64,000 nucleotides of DNA from Algorimicrobium echini (GCF_900115185.1 NZ_FOVN01000001.1:1178001-1242000), one strand, 5' to 3'; shown: positions 35,774 to 45,540, numbered from the stretch's first letter. A program made the numbers and translations. Notes: generated from the letters alone by a model not told the origin.

Positions 35774-38389
35774 GTGGCTAAAAAAGCAAAAAAGGAAACA
35801 CCGTTAATGAAACAGTATAATGCTATTAAGGTGAAATATCCAGATGCCTTGCTGTTATTTCGTGTAGGCGATTTTTATGAAACTTTTGGTGAAGATGCTA
35901 TTAAAACAGCTGGAATTCTAGGTATAATTTTAACCAAACGCGGCGCAGGAAGTGATAGCGAAACAGAATTAGCCGGTTTTCCGCATCATTCCTTAAACAC
36001 CTATTTACCCAAACTGGTTAAAGCAGGCGAACGTGTTGCTATTTGTGACCAGCTAGAAGATCCGAAACTCACCAAAAATATAGTAAAACGTGGAGTTACT
36101 GAATTGGTTACACCTGGTGTTGCTTTGAATGATGAGGTGCTAAAATCTAAATCTAATAACTTTTTGTGTTCGGTGTATTTTGGTAAACAGCATATAGGTA
36201 TTTCTTTTTTAGATATTTCTACTGGCGAATTTTTAACGTCTCAAGGAAATACCGAGTATATTGATAAATTACTTCAGAATTTCAACCCAAGTGAAGTATT
36301 AGTCTCAAAACAAAAGCGAAACCATTTTGTTGAAAGCTATGGTACAGATTTCCATACTTTTTATCTAGAAGATTGGGTATACCAAACGGACTATACTCAT
36401 GAAACGCTCATTAAGCACTTCAATACAAAAACGTTAAAAGGCTTTGGTGTCGAAGATTTGCACGAAGGGGTTATTGCTTCGGGTGCTATTTTACATTACC
36501 TAGCAGAAACCCAACATCATAAGTTACAACACATAATGGCTATTAGTAGAATTGCGGAAAATGATTATGTCTGGATGGATCGGTTTACTATGAGAAATCT
36601 GGAGCTGTATCATTCCACTAATAATAATGCGGTTACACTATTGCAGGTTATAGATAAAACCATTTCCCCTATGGGAGGCCGTTTGTTAAAACGCTGGTTG
36701 GCATTGCCATTGAAGGATGTTGCTAAAATTAAGCAACGTCATGAAGTGGTTAATTTTTTAAGTAAGAATAAAACGGTACTTGAAAAAATTCAGAATCACA
36801 TCAAACAAATTGGCGATTTAGAGCGCTTAATTTCAAAAATAGCAACGAGTAAGGTGAATCCTCGTGAGGTTATTCAACTTAAAAACTCATTAGAAGCTAT
36901 TGTGCCTATTAAAGAAATAGCATCTAATTGTAATAATGATGCCTTAAAAGTAATTGGCGATACACTTCAAAGTTGTGAGGTGTTACGACATAAGATTTCA
37001 GAAACCTTAAATGAAGATGCGCCAGTTAATGTGCTAAAAGGATTTACCATTGCCAAAGGTTTTTCAGAAGAACTGGATGAGTTACGTGGGTTATCAACGT
37101 CAGGTAAAAACTATTTGGATCAGATGTTGAAGCGCGAGAGTGAACGCACCGGAATTACGTCGCTTAAAATTGCCTCCAATAACGTATTTGGGTATTATAT
37201 TGAGGTTAGAAATACCCATAAAGACAAAGTCCCAGAAGAGTGGATTAGAAAGCAGACGTTAGTTAATGCAGAACGGTATATTACTGAAGAGCTCAAAGAA
37301 TACGAAGCCAAAATACTAGGTGCCGAAGAGCGAATTTTAGCTATTGAGCAACAGCTATTTTCTGAATTAATTTTATGGATGACACAGTATATTAAACCTG
37401 TTCAGCAAAATGCCTTCTTAATTGGGCAATTAGATTGTTTGTGTGGCTTTGCGCAGTTGGCAACAGACAATAATTATGTATATCCCGTTATTGATAATTC
37501 TTTCGATTTAGAAATTAAAGATGGTCGTCATCCTGTTATAGAAAAACAATTACCACCAAGTGAAGCTTACATTGCAAATGATGTGTATTTGGATCGAGAC
37601 AAGCAACAAATGATTATGATTACAGGGCCTAATATGTCTGGTAAATCTGCTATTTTACGTCAAACAGCGCTTATTGTTTTACTAGCGCAAACGGGAAGTT
37701 TTGTTCCAGCAAAATCGGCTAGAATTGGTTTAGTAGATAAGATTTTTACACGAGTTGGCGCTTCTGATAATATTTCTATGGGTGAATCAACGTTTATGGT
37801 TGAAATGAATGAAACAGCCTCCATTTTAAATAACCTATCAGAACGTAGTTTGGTGTTGTTAGATGAAATTGGTCGTGGCACCAGTACCTATGATGGTATT
37901 TCCATAGCTTGGGCCATTAGTGAATATTTACATGAGCATCCAGCAAAAGCAAAAACCTTATTCGCTACGCACTATCATGAGTTAAATGAAATGACGGAAA
38001 CATTTGATAGGATTAAGAATTTTAATGTTTCGGTAAAAGAATTGAAAGACAATGTTTTGTTTTTACGAAAACTGGTTCCAGGAGGTAGTGAACATAGTTT
38101 TGGAATTCATGTGGCAAAAATGGCAGGTATGCCACAACAAGTTTTACATCGTGCAAATAAGATATTAAAGAAGCTTGAAAAATCACATTCTAGCGAAGAA
38201 TTGACCGATAAAGTGAAACGTTTGAAAGAGGACGAGATGCAATTGAGCTTTTTTAATTTAGACGACCCACTTTTAGAAAACATCAAAGAAGAAATTTTAC
38301 ACATTGATATTGATACACTTACACCAGTGGAAGCGCTCATGAAACTCAATGAAATTAAGCGCATGTTGGTCAAGAAAAAGCAAGCTTAA
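35774..38389 (+). CDS. mutS: DNA mismatch repair protein MutS
   Basis: An 871-residue MutS with the mismatch-recognition Phe-x-Glu motif ([13 protein letters not shown], near residue 35), connector and lever domains, clamp, and an ABC ATPase with Walker A GPNMSGKS at about 618-625, Walker [17 protein letters not shown] and the ATHYHELNE switch. Start is GTG (GTG GCT AAA), which gives the normal [20 protein letters not shown]-terminus. It starts post-replicative mismatch repair. It stands alone between the SPOUT gene and two tRNA genes. Confidence 0.97.
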   Translation: MAKKAKKETPLMKQYNAIKVKYPDALLLFRVGDFYETFGEDAIKTAGILGIILTKRGAGSDSETELAGFPHHSLNTYLPKLVKAGERVAICDQLEDPKLTKNIVKRGVTELVTPGVALNDEVLKSKSNNFLCSVYFGKQHIGISFLDISTGEFLTSQGNTEYIDKLLQNFNPSEVLVSKQKRNHFVESYGTDFHTFYLEDWVYQTDYTHETLIKHFNTKTLKGFGVEDLHEGVIASGAILHYLAETQHHKLQHIMAISRIAENDYVWMDRFTMRNLELYHSTNNNAVTLLQVIDKTISPMGGRLLKRWLALPLKDVAKIKQRHEVVNFLSKNKTVLEKIQNHIKQIGDLERLISKIATSKVNPREVIQLKNSLEAIVPIKEIASNCNNDALKVIGDTLQSCEVLRHKISETLNEDAPVNVLKGFTIAKGFSEELDELRGLSTSGKNYLDQMLKRESERTGITSLKIASNNVFGYYIEVRNTHKDKVPEEWIRKQTLVNAERYITEELKEYEAKILGAEERILAIEQQLFSELILWMTQYIKPVQQNAFLIGQLDCLCGFAQLATDNNYVYPVIDNSFDLEIKDGRHPVIEKQLPPSEAYIANDVYLDRDKQQMIMITGPNMSGKSAILRQTALIVLLAQTGSFVPAKSARIGLVDKIFTRVGASDNISMGESTFMVEMNETASILNNLSERSLVLLDEIGRGTSTYDGISIAWAISEYLHEHPAKAKTLFATHYHELNEMTETFDRIKNFNVSVKELKDNVLFLRKLVPGGSEHSFGIHVAKMAGMPQQVLHRANKILKKLEKSHSSEELTDKVKRLKEDEMQLSFFNLDDPLLENIKEEILHIDIDTLTPVEALMKLNEIKRMLVKKKQA

Positions 38390-38418
38390 AATAAATTGCA
38401 TTATTTTTCAAAAAAGGC

Positions 38419-38448
38419 TTTGCAATTCATATAAATATTTTAAATTTG
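38419..38448 (+). promoter_or_regulatory. Promoter of the tRNA-Gly/tRNA-Leu unit
   Basis: TTTG (38419-38422), an 18-bp spacer and TAAATTTG (38441-38448) match the Bacteroidota promoter consensus, about 59 bp before mature tRNA-Gly. Confidence 0.65.
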
Positions 38449-38506
38449 CAACCGCAATAAACAATATTGCACGCTTGCACAACGCAGGTACGTTCATTAA
38501 AAAATT

Positions 38507-38578
38507 GCGAAAGTAGCTCAGGGGTAGAGCATCACCTTGCCAAGGTGGAGGTCGCGGGTTCAAATCCCGTCTTTCGCT
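38507..38578 (+). tRNA. tRNA-Gly (anticodon GCC)
   Basis: The 72-nt cloverleaf has acceptor arms GCGAAAG (38507-38513) and CTTTCGC (38571-38577), a D arm with GGGGTAGAGC, an anticodon stem TCACC/GGTGG around the loop TTGCCAA (anticodon GCC at 38539-38541), and a T arm GCGGGTTCAAATCCCGT. The discriminator is T (U). CCA is not encoded. Confidence 0.96.
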
Positions 38579-38608
38579 CTGAAAACTTTTTGAAAAATAA
38601 ATTCCAAT

Positions 38609-38693
38609 GCTGAAGTGGTGGAATTGGTAGACACGTTGGACTTAAAATCCAATGTCCGTTTAGGACGTACGGGTTCAAGTCCCGTCTTCAGTA
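38609..38693 (+). tRNA. tRNA-Leu (anticodon UAA)
   Basis: The 85-nt class II tRNA has acceptor arms GCTGAAG (38609-38615) and CTTCAGT (38686-38692), anticodon stem TTGGA/TCCAA with loop CTTAAAA (anticodon TAA at 38643-38645), a long variable arm (GTCCGTTTAGGAC region), a T arm ACGGGTTCAAGTCCCGT and discriminator A. CCA is not encoded. It reads UUA codons, which are very frequent in this AT-rich genome. Confidence 0.95.
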
Positions 38694-38701
38694 CAGATAA
38701 A

Positions 38702-38729
38702 AAGCCGAAATGAAAATTTCGGCTTTTTT
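38702..38729 (+). terminator. Intrinsic terminator after tRNA-Leu
   Basis: Perfect 10-bp arms AAGCCGAAAT (38702-38711) and ATTTCGGCTT (38716-38725) with a GAAA loop, then a run of six T. Confidence 0.9.
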
Positions 38730-38926
38730 GTTTTTATAATTGTGCGAAAGCAGGCTTTCAATTATATTTTTAAAACCAAGAACCAATGCACTCTTTTTAT
38801 GTGGGCTTTTCTCAAGATGCTGAAATGGGAATTACCACAGTTAATTGCTGACACATAAACTAAAATGTACTCTTTATAAACCTCAAGGATTAAGCTGTAA
38901 GGACGGATAAAGGTCAGTTTTCAACC

Positions 38927-39226
38927 TCAAGTTCCTTGTTCATAAAACATTAATTTATTATTTAGTGCTTTTACATCTTCTTGCAAGCGCTCTACTTTGT
39001 TTAATAAATTTGTAATAGCGTGAATACCCTCCATATTAATGTCTAATTCAAAATGGAAACGGATTAATTTTTCAATTGTTTGAATCTCGGTTATATAAAT
39101 ACATGGTGTATTGTTTTCTTTAGCGAGTTCTACTAATTCATATTCGTTTAATGATAAAATAAACTGCTCTGGAATGTTATAATGCTGACAAAATTCTGTT
39201 ACAGTTATTACGTTTTTTGTTTCCAT
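38927..39226 (-). CDS. cbpM: Chaperone modulator CbpM
   Basis: A 99-residue MerR-like helical protein (VTEFCQHYNIPEQFILSLNEYEL, then LEKLIRFHFELDINMEGIHAI-like) with a short C-terminal coiled coil (LNKVERLQEDVKALNNKLMFY). CbpM binds and inhibits the J-domain of CbpA. Its gene begins 2 bp after the cbpA-type stop, the same pairing as in E. coli, which supports the call. Confidence 0.88.
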   Translation of the reverse strand: METKNVITVTEFCQHYNIPEQFILSLNEYELVELAKENNTPCIYITEIQTIEKLIRFHFELDINMEGIHAITNLLNKVERLQEDVKALNNKLMFYEQGT

Positions 39227-39228
39227 AA

Positions 39229-40113
39229 TTAGCGTAATTTAGATAATTCAGTGAATAGTGCTTTCTCTTTTTCAGTAAGATTAGTAGGTGTTTTTACTTG
39301 ATACGTAATATATAAATCGCCAAAGGCATCTGCTTTTTTATAAACAGGAAAACCTTTTCCTTTTAGTTTAACACGCGTGCCGTTTTGTGTTTCTGGTTTT
39401 ACGGTTAATTTTGCTTTGCCATCAAAGGTGTCCACCGTAATGTTACCGCCTAAAAGTGCTGTATATAAATCCAAGTCTACTGTTTTGTATAGATTGGCTT
39501 TATCTCGTTGAAATTTCGTGCTGTTATGTATGGTGAAAGTTATATATAAATCACCTTTTGGTCCATTATTAACACCTGGACCTCCATGACCTGAAATTTT
39601 AATGACTTGTCCATTTTCAATGCCTGCAGGTATGGTAATGCGAATGTTTTTCCCATTAACAGTTAATGTGCGTTTGTGACTGGTATAAACATCTTTAAGG
39701 TCTAACTGCAATTCGGCATTATAATCTTGGCCTCTAAAACCGGCTTGGTTACGAGAGCCACCATAAGCACCACCAAACATGGATTCAAAAAAATCAGAAA
39801 AATCCCCTTCATTAAATTGACTGGAATTTGAATATTGGCGTTGCTGGCTTTGGCTTTGTTGCTGTTTTGCTTGATTATAAGCGTCGGCATGTTGCCAGTC
39901 TTTACCATATTCATCGTATTTTTTACGATTTTCAGGATGACTTAATACTTCATTAGCTTCGTTTATTTCTTTAAACTTTTTTTCAGCTTCTAAATCCCCT
40001 GGATTTAAATCCGGATGGTGCTTTCGAGCCAGTTTTCTATAGGCTTTTTTTATAGTTTGCGTATCGGCATCCTTTGGAACGCCTAAAACCTTGTAATAAT
40101 CTATAAAAGGCAT
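39229..40113 (-). CDS. CbpA-type DnaJ co-chaperone
   Basis: A 294-residue protein with an N-terminal J-domain (about 4-70, HPD in [12 protein letters not shown]) that stimulates DnaK, a Gln/Ser/Gly-rich linker (about 80-125), and two DnaJ C-terminal beta domains (about 128-285; [20 protein letters not shown] and [13 protein letters not shown]). There is no zinc-finger domain, which separates it from DnaJ and fits CbpA. The gene is paired with cbpM. Confidence 0.92.
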   Translation of the reverse strand: MPFIDYYKVLGVPKDADTQTIKKAYRKLARKHHPDLNPGDLEAEKKFKEINEANEVLSHPENRKKYDEYGKDWQHADAYNQAKQQQSQSQQRQYSNSSQFNEGDFSDFFESMFGGAYGGSRNQAGFRGQDYNAELQLDLKDVYTSHKRTLTVNGKNIRITIPAGIENGQVIKISGHGGPGVNNGPKGDLYITFTIHNSTKFQRDKANLYKTVDLDLYTALLGGNITVDTFDGKAKLTVKPETQNGTRVKLKGKGFPVYKKADAFGDLYITYQVKTPTNLTEKEKALFTELSKLR

Positions 40114-40133
40114 GGTTTATTTTTAGTTTTAAT

Positions 40134-41363
40134 TTAATAATTTTTTTGCGATTTCTGTAACGTGATACAAGTTATTTCTGGGCGCATTCCTAACCGACCA
40201 GGAAAACCCATCCAACCTAAACCGCGATTCACATACAGGTATTGTTCATTCTCTTTGTACAAACCTGCCCAATGCTTATACTTATACTTTATGGGACTCC
40301 ATTCTTTTTTTCCAAAGTTCACACCAGCCTGCATACCATGTGTATGTCCGGACAGGGTTAAAGCTATATCAGTTTCGTTTAGAACTTCTTTTGTCCAATG
40401 AGAGGGATCGTGAGAAAGTAATATTTTAAAAGGAATATGTTTTGAATTTATTAAAGCTTTTTGCAAATCGCCATATTGCTTAAAAGGCGGATTGCCCCAA
40501 TTTTCAACACCAATAATGGCTAATTGTTGGTTATTTATTTCCAAGATTTCAGAGGTGTTTAATAGTAACTTGAAATTATTGTCTTTAAAAAAATTGGTAA
40601 TACCTTCAAAGTTTTTTTGTTTGGCTTCTGCTGATTCCCAGACGCTGTAATCACCATAATCATGATTTCCTAAAACAGCATACATGCCCATTTTTGCCGA
40701 AAGGTGACGGAATGATTTTTTCCAACCACGTAACTCCCAAGCGTAGTTGTTTACTAAATCGCCCGTAAAAAAAATAAGGTCAGGTTGTAATTGATTAATT
40801 TTGGTAAAAGCACGATCCAAAACATGAAAGCGATGGTTAAAACTTCCCAAATGTAAATCTGAAATTTGAACAATCTTTAAACCGTTAAAAGCTTCTGGTA
40901 AATGCGGATGTGTAAGCGTATGTTCATGAATTTTAAAATTATAAATAGCTTTAAAAATACCATAAACAATAACAAAGAAAGGTAAAAAGCCAGCAAATAA
41001 ACCAAGCAACGGAATTATTACAAGCGATTCTTTATTAGTAATAGCATAGTTAGTAACAAATAAAATGCTAATAACAATGATGAAAATAATTTTAGGAATG
41101 AATGAAGAAATTGTTAAGCCATAAAGCGAACTAATTAAAAGTTGCTTGCGTTTAGGTGCAATAGAGTCTAACTTTAATTTCAGAATAAAAATAGCGGTAA
41201 TAAGCCCTATGGTGAAAAACCAAAAAAGACTATGAATAATATGTTTTAGGGTATTAGATTCTAAAAGATTGGTAATGGACTTAAGCCAAAAGAACGCGAG
41301 ATAATCTACCAAAAATATGGCGAAGCAAAGTAATAGAATAGCAGATAGGGAATACTTTCTCAT
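40134..41363 (-). CDS. Membrane-anchored metallophosphoesterase
   Basis: A 409-residue protein. Residues 1-150 hold four or five membrane helices. Residues 155-400 are a calcineurin-like phosphoesterase with ISDLHLGSFNH, FFTGDLVNNY, AVLGNHDYGDY, LSHDP and LSGHTHGMQAG, the full set of dinuclear metal ligands. It resembles YkuE/LpxG-like membrane phosphoesterases that act on lipids or nucleotides at the membrane surface. Substrate unknown. It lies 20 bp upstream of the cbpA-type gene on the same strand. Confidence 0.92.
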   Translation of the reverse strand: MRKYSLSAILLLCFAIFLVDYLAFFWLKSITNLLESNTLKHIIHSLFWFFTIGLITAIFILKLKLDSIAPKRKQLLISSLYGLTISSFIPKIIFIIVISILFVTNYAITNKESLVIIPLLGLFAGFLPFFVIVYGIFKAIYNFKIHEHTLTHPHLPEAFNGLKIVQISDLHLGSFNHRFHVLDRAFTKINQLQPDLIFFTGDLVNNYAWELRGWKKSFRHLSAKMGMYAVLGNHDYGDYSVWESAEAKQKNFEGITNFFKDNNFKLLLNTSEILEINNQQLAIIGVENWGNPPFKQYGDLQKALINSKHIPFKILLSHDPSHWTKEVLNETDIALTLSGHTHGMQAGVNFGKKEWSPIKYKYKHWAGLYKENEQYLYVNRGLGWMGFPGRLGMRPEITCITLQKSQKNY

Positions 41364-41472
41364 GTTCTGTAACTTTTAGAAGTACAGGTTTTTAAACTTT
41401 AATGATTGAAACTTAAAGTTAGTTATTTAGGTTAAGAAAATGCTGCTATTAAGCGTGAATATTTTGTTAACG

Positions 41473-41484
41473 TGATAAATGTCA
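41473..41484. promoter_or_regulatory. Crp/Fnr-family operator upstream of the usp operon
   Basis: TGATAAATGTCA has TGA-N6-TCA half-site spacing, the core of Crp/Fnr boxes (flanks G before TGA and T after TCA). Its centre lies about 40 bp before the predicted transcription start, the class II activator position. The regulator is not in this window. Confidence 0.5.
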
Positions 41485-41507
41485 TGGTTTTTAACAGCAT
41501 AATTCAT

Positions 41508-41515
41508 TAAATTTA
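41508..41515 (+). promoter_or_regulatory. Possible -7 box of the usp operon
   Basis: TAAATTTA differs from TAnnTTTG only at the last base. No TTTG -33 element is seen at the right spacing, which fits a promoter that needs the activator box at 41473-41484. The ATG is 22 bp downstream. Confidence 0.4.
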
Positions 41516-41536
41516 AGATGCTTAAAACAAATAACT

Positions 41537-42382
41537 ATGAGACAGATTTTAATGCCAACAGATTTTTCTGAAAATGCTAAAAATGCCATTTCGTATGCAT
41601 TGGAATTGTTTAAGTATGAACGCAGTTCGTTCTATTTTTTACATGCCTATCAAGATGCTATATATAACAACCCAAAATTAACACGTACTAATTTGGAAGT
41701 TGTAACGAAGTCTGTTGAAGATTTTGTAGCAAATAAATTAGAAGAAACTTTAGCCTTTGTAGAGGAGTTGTCGCCTAATCCACGACATTCATATCAGGTT
41801 TTGGCAGCTAATAATACACTTGTAGACGAAGCTGCAAATATGGTTCAAAATCATAATATAGACGTAATTGTTATGGGTACACGAGGTGAAACAAATAACC
41901 CAAAAATTGTTTTTGGTAGTCATACGCTTCAAGTTTTAAAATATGTGCCTTGTCCTGTTTTAGCCATTCCAGAAAATTATACATATACTCAACCTAAACA
42001 CATACTTTTTCCTACAAATTTATTAATTCCGTATAAACGTCGTGAACTAAAACTGCTTTGTGAAATAGCTGCACCTTACCGTTCAAAAATAGATGTACTT
42101 TACGTGTCTAAAAGCGATAAGCTTTCTATGCGTCAGGAAGATAATTTTATGTTTTTAAAAGATGTTGTTTGCCAAAACCAAATAGAGCTAATAACAGAAT
42201 CCCACAGTGATATTACCGAAGCTATTTATAAAAATATTGAAAAAAGAAATACCGATATGTTGGTCATGGTAAACAGCAGACAGTCGTTTTTTGAAACGCT
42301 ACTCATGCAATCGCCAATTGATAAATTATCCTTACATGTTGGTATTCCATTTCTAGTGATGCAGAATGTTTATCGAAATTAA
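41537..42382 (+). CDS. Universal stress protein, tandem Usp domains (first paralogue)
   Basis: A 281-residue protein. The first Usp domain (1-145) has the ATP-binding pattern G-x2-G-x9-G-S in MGTRGETNNPKIVFGSHT, so nucleotide binding is likely. The second domain (about 150-280) has lost it (MVNSRQSFFETLLMQSPI). Such proteins bind ATP and are induced by stress, stasis or oxygen limitation. It starts a four-gene operon; the next gene encodes a paralogue 30 bp downstream. A Crp/Fnr-type box is placed to activate it. Confidence 0.92.
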   Translation: MRQILMPTDFSENAKNAISYALELFKYERSSFYFLHAYQDAIYNNPKLTRTNLEVVTKSVEDFVANKLEETLAFVEELSPNPRHSYQVLAANNTLVDEAANMVQNHNIDVIVMGTRGETNNPKIVFGSHTLQVLKYVPCPVLAIPENYTYTQPKHILFPTNLLIPYKRRELKLLCEIAAPYRSKIDVLYVSKSDKLSMRQEDNFMFLKDVVCQNQIELITESHSDITEAIYKNIEKRNTDMLVMVNSRQSFFETLLMQSPIDKLSLHVGIPFLVMQNVYRN

Positions 42383-42411
42383 TGAAAGAAACCGTTAAAA
42401 ACTAAATCCAT

Positions 42412-43248
42412 ATGAAACATATTCTCTTACCCACCGATTTTTCTGAAAATTCTTATCATGCCATTAGTCATGCCGTGCAACTCTTTAAAAACGAAGTAGC
42501 CACGTTTTATTTACTTCATACCTATACGCCTGTTATTTATAATATGGATTATATGCAAAACACAGCTGCGCAATTTGAACTTATGGAAGCTGTTAAAAAT
42601 GCTTCGTTAGATGGTTTAAATCGTTTTAAAAATAAAATGGCTTCAGATTTTAATAATTCGAATCATACCGTTCAAACCATATCTTCTTTTAATACCTTAA
42701 CTCAAGAGATTAAGAACGTAGTTTCCCAAAAAAATATTGACTATGTGGTAATGGGAACCCAAGGAGCTACAGGCGCAAAAGAAGTCCTTTTCGGTTCAAA
42801 TACAGTTCATGTTTTTAAAAACGCCACTTGTCCTATTTTAGCTATTCCCGTGTCGGCACCTTTTGAAAAACCTAAAAATATTTTATTTCCTACTGATTAT
42901 GGCATTAACTATCAAGATAGAAATATTAAGCCGCTTTTAGAAATTGCAAAACAATACGAATCAAATATAAGTGTGATGCACGTTTCCTTTGGTAATCCCT
43001 TAACTGCTGAACAAAAACAGCATCAAGCTGTTTTAAAGACCTATTTTAAAAATGTAACACATACCTTTCATGATATACGTAATGATGCCGTTTCTGCTGC
43101 TATTGTAGATTTTCAACAGCAACATCCTGTTGATATGCTAGTAATGATAAATAATAAACATTCATTTTTTGAAAATCTATTTTTTAAGTCTAGAATTGAC
43201 CAAATTGGATTTCATATAGCCATCCCATTTTTGGTTATTCCATCATAA
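42412..43248 (+). CDS. Universal stress protein, tandem Usp domains (second paralogue)
   Basis: A 278-residue protein with the same plan as its upstream neighbour. The first Usp domain has MGTQGATGAKEVLFGSNT (G-x2-G-x9-G-S, ATP type). The second is degenerate at the same place (MINNKHSFFENLFFKSRI). The shared wording (ILLPTDFSENSYHAISHA against ILMPTDFSENAKNAISYA) indicates tandem duplication, perhaps forming a heterodimer. It is followed after 24 bp by the ATP-cone gene. Confidence 0.92.
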   Translation: MKHILLPTDFSENSYHAISHAVQLFKNEVATFYLLHTYTPVIYNMDYMQNTAAQFELMEAVKNASLDGLNRFKNKMASDFNNSNHTVQTISSFNTLTQEIKNVVSQKNIDYVVMGTQGATGAKEVLFGSNTVHVFKNATCPILAIPVSAPFEKPKNILFPTDYGINYQDRNIKPLLEIAKQYESNISVMHVSFGNPLTAEQKQHQAVLKTYFKNVTHTFHDIRNDAVSAAIVDFQQQHPVDMLVMINNKHSFFENLFFKSRIDQIGFHIAIPFLVIPS

Positions 43249-43272
43249 AAAAGATACTAATTTTTAGGTAAT

Positions 43273-44127
43273 ATGGAGCAAGATACTCTGAATATCGATA
43301 TTATAAAATCGTCTGGAGAACGTGTTAAGTTTTCTTTAGAAAAATTACGAGCCTCATTACATCGGTCTGGTGCTGATAACGATGTTGTAAACCGTATTTT
43401 AGATAAAGTTCGGGATGAATTGTACCAAGGTATTTCAACAAAAGAAATTTATAATAGAGCCTATGCGTTACTAAAAAAAGAAAAACGATATTATGCTTCA
43501 AAATACAAATTAAAAAAAGCCATTTATGAACTTGGACCAACAGGTTTTCCGTTTGAAAATTTTATAGCAGCGCTTTTAAAGTATTCTGGATTTAACACCA
43601 AAGTTGGCCAAGTTCTGGAAGGTGATTGTGTGTCTCATGAAATAGATGTTGTTGCTAACAAAAATGGCAACACTACCATTGTAGAGTGTAAGTTTCATAG
43701 TGAAGAAGGACGAAATTGTAACGTGAAGGTTCCACTTTATATCGCCTCCCGATTTCAAGATGTAAAAAATCAATGGGATAAAAAACAGCATAAAACCACC
43801 CTAACTCAAGGTTGGGTTGTTACAAACACACGATTTACAAAAGATGCATTGCAATATGGTAATTGTATAGGATTGCATTTATTGAGTTGGGATTATCCTA
43901 AAAACGACGGACTCAAAGATCGAATTGATAGATTAGGACTATATCCAATAACTGTTTCCACTTTATTAACAAAACGTGAAAAACAATTCCTACTGACACG
44001 AGATGTGGTACTTTGCCGCGATTTAATTGGTGATGCCTTTTATTTGGATCATTTGGGAGTTTCTGATGTTAGGAAAACTAAAATATTAAACGAAATCAAA
44101 AACTTATGTCATCATGAATCACGTTAA
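43273..44127 (+). CDS. ATP-cone domain fused to a PD-(D/E)XK restriction-endonuclease-like domain
   Basis: A 284-residue protein. Residues 5-90 are an ATP-cone (IIKSSGERVKFSLEKLRASL), the adenine-nucleotide sensor known from ribonucleotide reductase and NrdR. Residues 92-210 are an Mrr-like nuclease fold: E95 in FEN, D125 in HEIDVV, and E138-C-K140 in VECKFH form the D-ExK site, all intact. Residues 230-284 are helical and basic. I infer a nuclease or nucleic-acid-binding protein gated by ATP/dATP; no function is established to my knowledge. The stop overlaps the next gene by 14 bp. Confidence 0.85.
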   Translation: MEQDTLNIDIIKSSGERVKFSLEKLRASLHRSGADNDVVNRILDKVRDELYQGISTKEIYNRAYALLKKEKRYYASKYKLKKAIYELGPTGFPFENFIAALLKYSGFNTKVGQVLEGDCVSHEIDVVANKNGNTTIVECKFHSEEGRNCNVKVPLYIASRFQDVKNQWDKKQHKTTLTQGWVVTNTRFTKDALQYGNCIGLHLLSWDYPKNDGLKDRIDRLGLYPITVSTLLTKREKQFLLTRDVVLCRDLIGDAFYLDHLGVSDVRKTKILNEIKNLCHHESR

Positions 44128-45484
44128 AGTTACTTTTTTAGGTGCCTCTCAAGTTGTTACAGGATCCAAGTATTTTTTAGAAACTCCAGAAATTAATATT
44201 CTAATTGACTGTGGTATGTTTCAAGGTTTAAAAGAATTGCGGGAATTGAATTGGCAAAATTTACCTATTGATGTTTCTGCTATTGATGTTGTTCTATTAA
44301 CCCATGGCCATTTAGATCATGTAGGCTATTTACCAAGATTGGTAAAGCAAGGTTTTAATGGGAAAATAATGGGTACGGCTCCAACGCTAGCAATTGCAGA
44401 AATTATTTTAAAGGATAGTGCTAAAATTCAGGAAGAGGAAGCTGAAAAAGCAAACAAAGAGAAGTATAGTAAACATAACCCAGCAGAGCCATTTTACACG
44501 CTACCAGATGCTGAAAAAACCATTAACATGTTTCACTCTCAAGAAGCAAACAAATGGGTGGAGCTCTCTGAATTTTGTAAGTATAGATTTCAAGCTAACG
44601 GTCATATTTTAGGGGCTACCTTTATTGAATTGGATATTCATGACAGACGTTTTGTTTTTTCGGGAGATATTGGTCGTCGTCAAGATTATTTATTAGCGCC
44701 TCCAAACCGACCAGATTGGGCAGATTTTTTATTTGTTGAAAGTACCTATGGTAATAAATTACATCCTGAAGAAAATGTGGAAGCTATTTTAACAGATTTG
44801 GTAAAGGATACAATCACCAAAAAGGGAAATCTTATTATTCCGAGCTTTGCTGTGGAACGTTTACAGACTTTAATGTTTATACTTTGGAAATTATATCAAG
44901 CAAACAAGATTCCAAATATTCCAATAATTATAGATAGTCCAATGGGTCAGAACGTTCTGGAGGTTTTTAGTCAATTTCCAGACTGGCATAAATTAACACC
45001 TTCCGAATATCATTCTATGTTTCAGCATGTTACAGTTACGGAATCTTATAGAGATACTTGGAAAACGATTGATGATAAACGTTCTAAAATTATTATTGCT
45101 GGAAGTGGAATGGTAACAGGAGGACGCGTATTAACCTACTTGCAACAGCTTATAGACCAAAAAGAGACTACGGTTTTGCTAGTTGGTTACCAGGCAGAAG
45201 GTACGCGTGGTAGACAATTATTGGATGGTGCTCATGAAATAAAGTTTTTCGGAAAATACTATCCTGTAAAGGCGCGTGTGGCACATTTGGAAAGCTTATC
45301 AGCTCATGCTGATCAGAAAGATTTAATGCATTGGATGGGTGGCATAAAAAACATTCCAGAAAAAGTGTATTTAGTTCATGGTGAACCCGCTTCTATGGAT
45401 GCTTTTCGAGTAAAAATACAAACAGAGTTTCAGTGGTCTGTTATTATGCCCAAGTTAAATGATATAGAAATATTAACTTTATAA
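44114..45484 (+). CDS. Beta-CASP metallo-beta-lactamase-fold RNase-type hydrolase
   Basis: A 456-residue protein with the MBL motif LTHGHLDHVGYLPRL (H-x-H-x-D-H), SGDIGR, and the beta-CASP motifs FVESTYGN, SFAVERLQTL, GSGMVTGGR and the closing SLSAHADQKDL and VHGEP. These are the marks of CPSF73-like/YsfB-type RNA exonucleases that bind two zinc ions. It overlaps the ATP-cone nuclease gene by 14 bp, so the two proteins are likely made together. A terminator follows at 45490. Confidence 0.93.
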   Translation: MNHVKVTFLGASQVVTGSKYFLETPEINILIDCGMFQGLKELRELNWQNLPIDVSAIDVVLLTHGHLDHVGYLPRLVKQGFNGKIMGTAPTLAIAEIILKDSAKIQEEEAEKANKEKYSKHNPAEPFYTLPDAEKTINMFHSQEANKWVELSEFCKYRFQANGHILGATFIELDIHDRRFVFSGDIGRRQDYLLAPPNRPDWADFLFVESTYGNKLHPEENVEAILTDLVKDTITKKGNLIIPSFAVERLQTLMFILWKLYQANKIPNIPIIIDSPMGQNVLEVFSQFPDWHKLTPSEYHSMFQHVTVTESYRDTWKTIDDKRSKIIIAGSGMVTGGRVLTYLQQLIDQKETTVLLVGYQAEGTRGRQLLDGAHEIKFFGKYYPVKARVAHLESLSAHADQKDLMHWMGGIKNIPEKVYLVHGEPASMDAFRVKIQTEFQWSVIMPKLNDIEILTL

Positions 45485-45489
45485 ACAAT

Positions 45490-45515
45490 AAAAGCGCTCC
45501 GTTGGGAGCGCTTTT
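45490..45515. terminator. Terminator between the MBL gene and the lipoprotein gene
   Basis: Perfect 11-bp arms pair 45490-45500 with 45505-45515 around GTTG. The outer A4/T4 makes it a modest terminator for both converging genes. Confidence 0.8.
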
Positions 45516-45540
45516 CGTAATTAGATTAATAAAAAACTAA

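Noticed and set aside
38390-38506. Extra tRNA or small RNA between mutS and tRNA-Gly
   Set aside because: Only the tRNA promoter is supported; no second cloverleaf or hairpin with a T run is visible.
38741-38760. Third copy of the ATTCCTGC palindrome
   Set aside because: Only the GCGAAAGCAGG core is present and the arms do not pair, so it may be chance.
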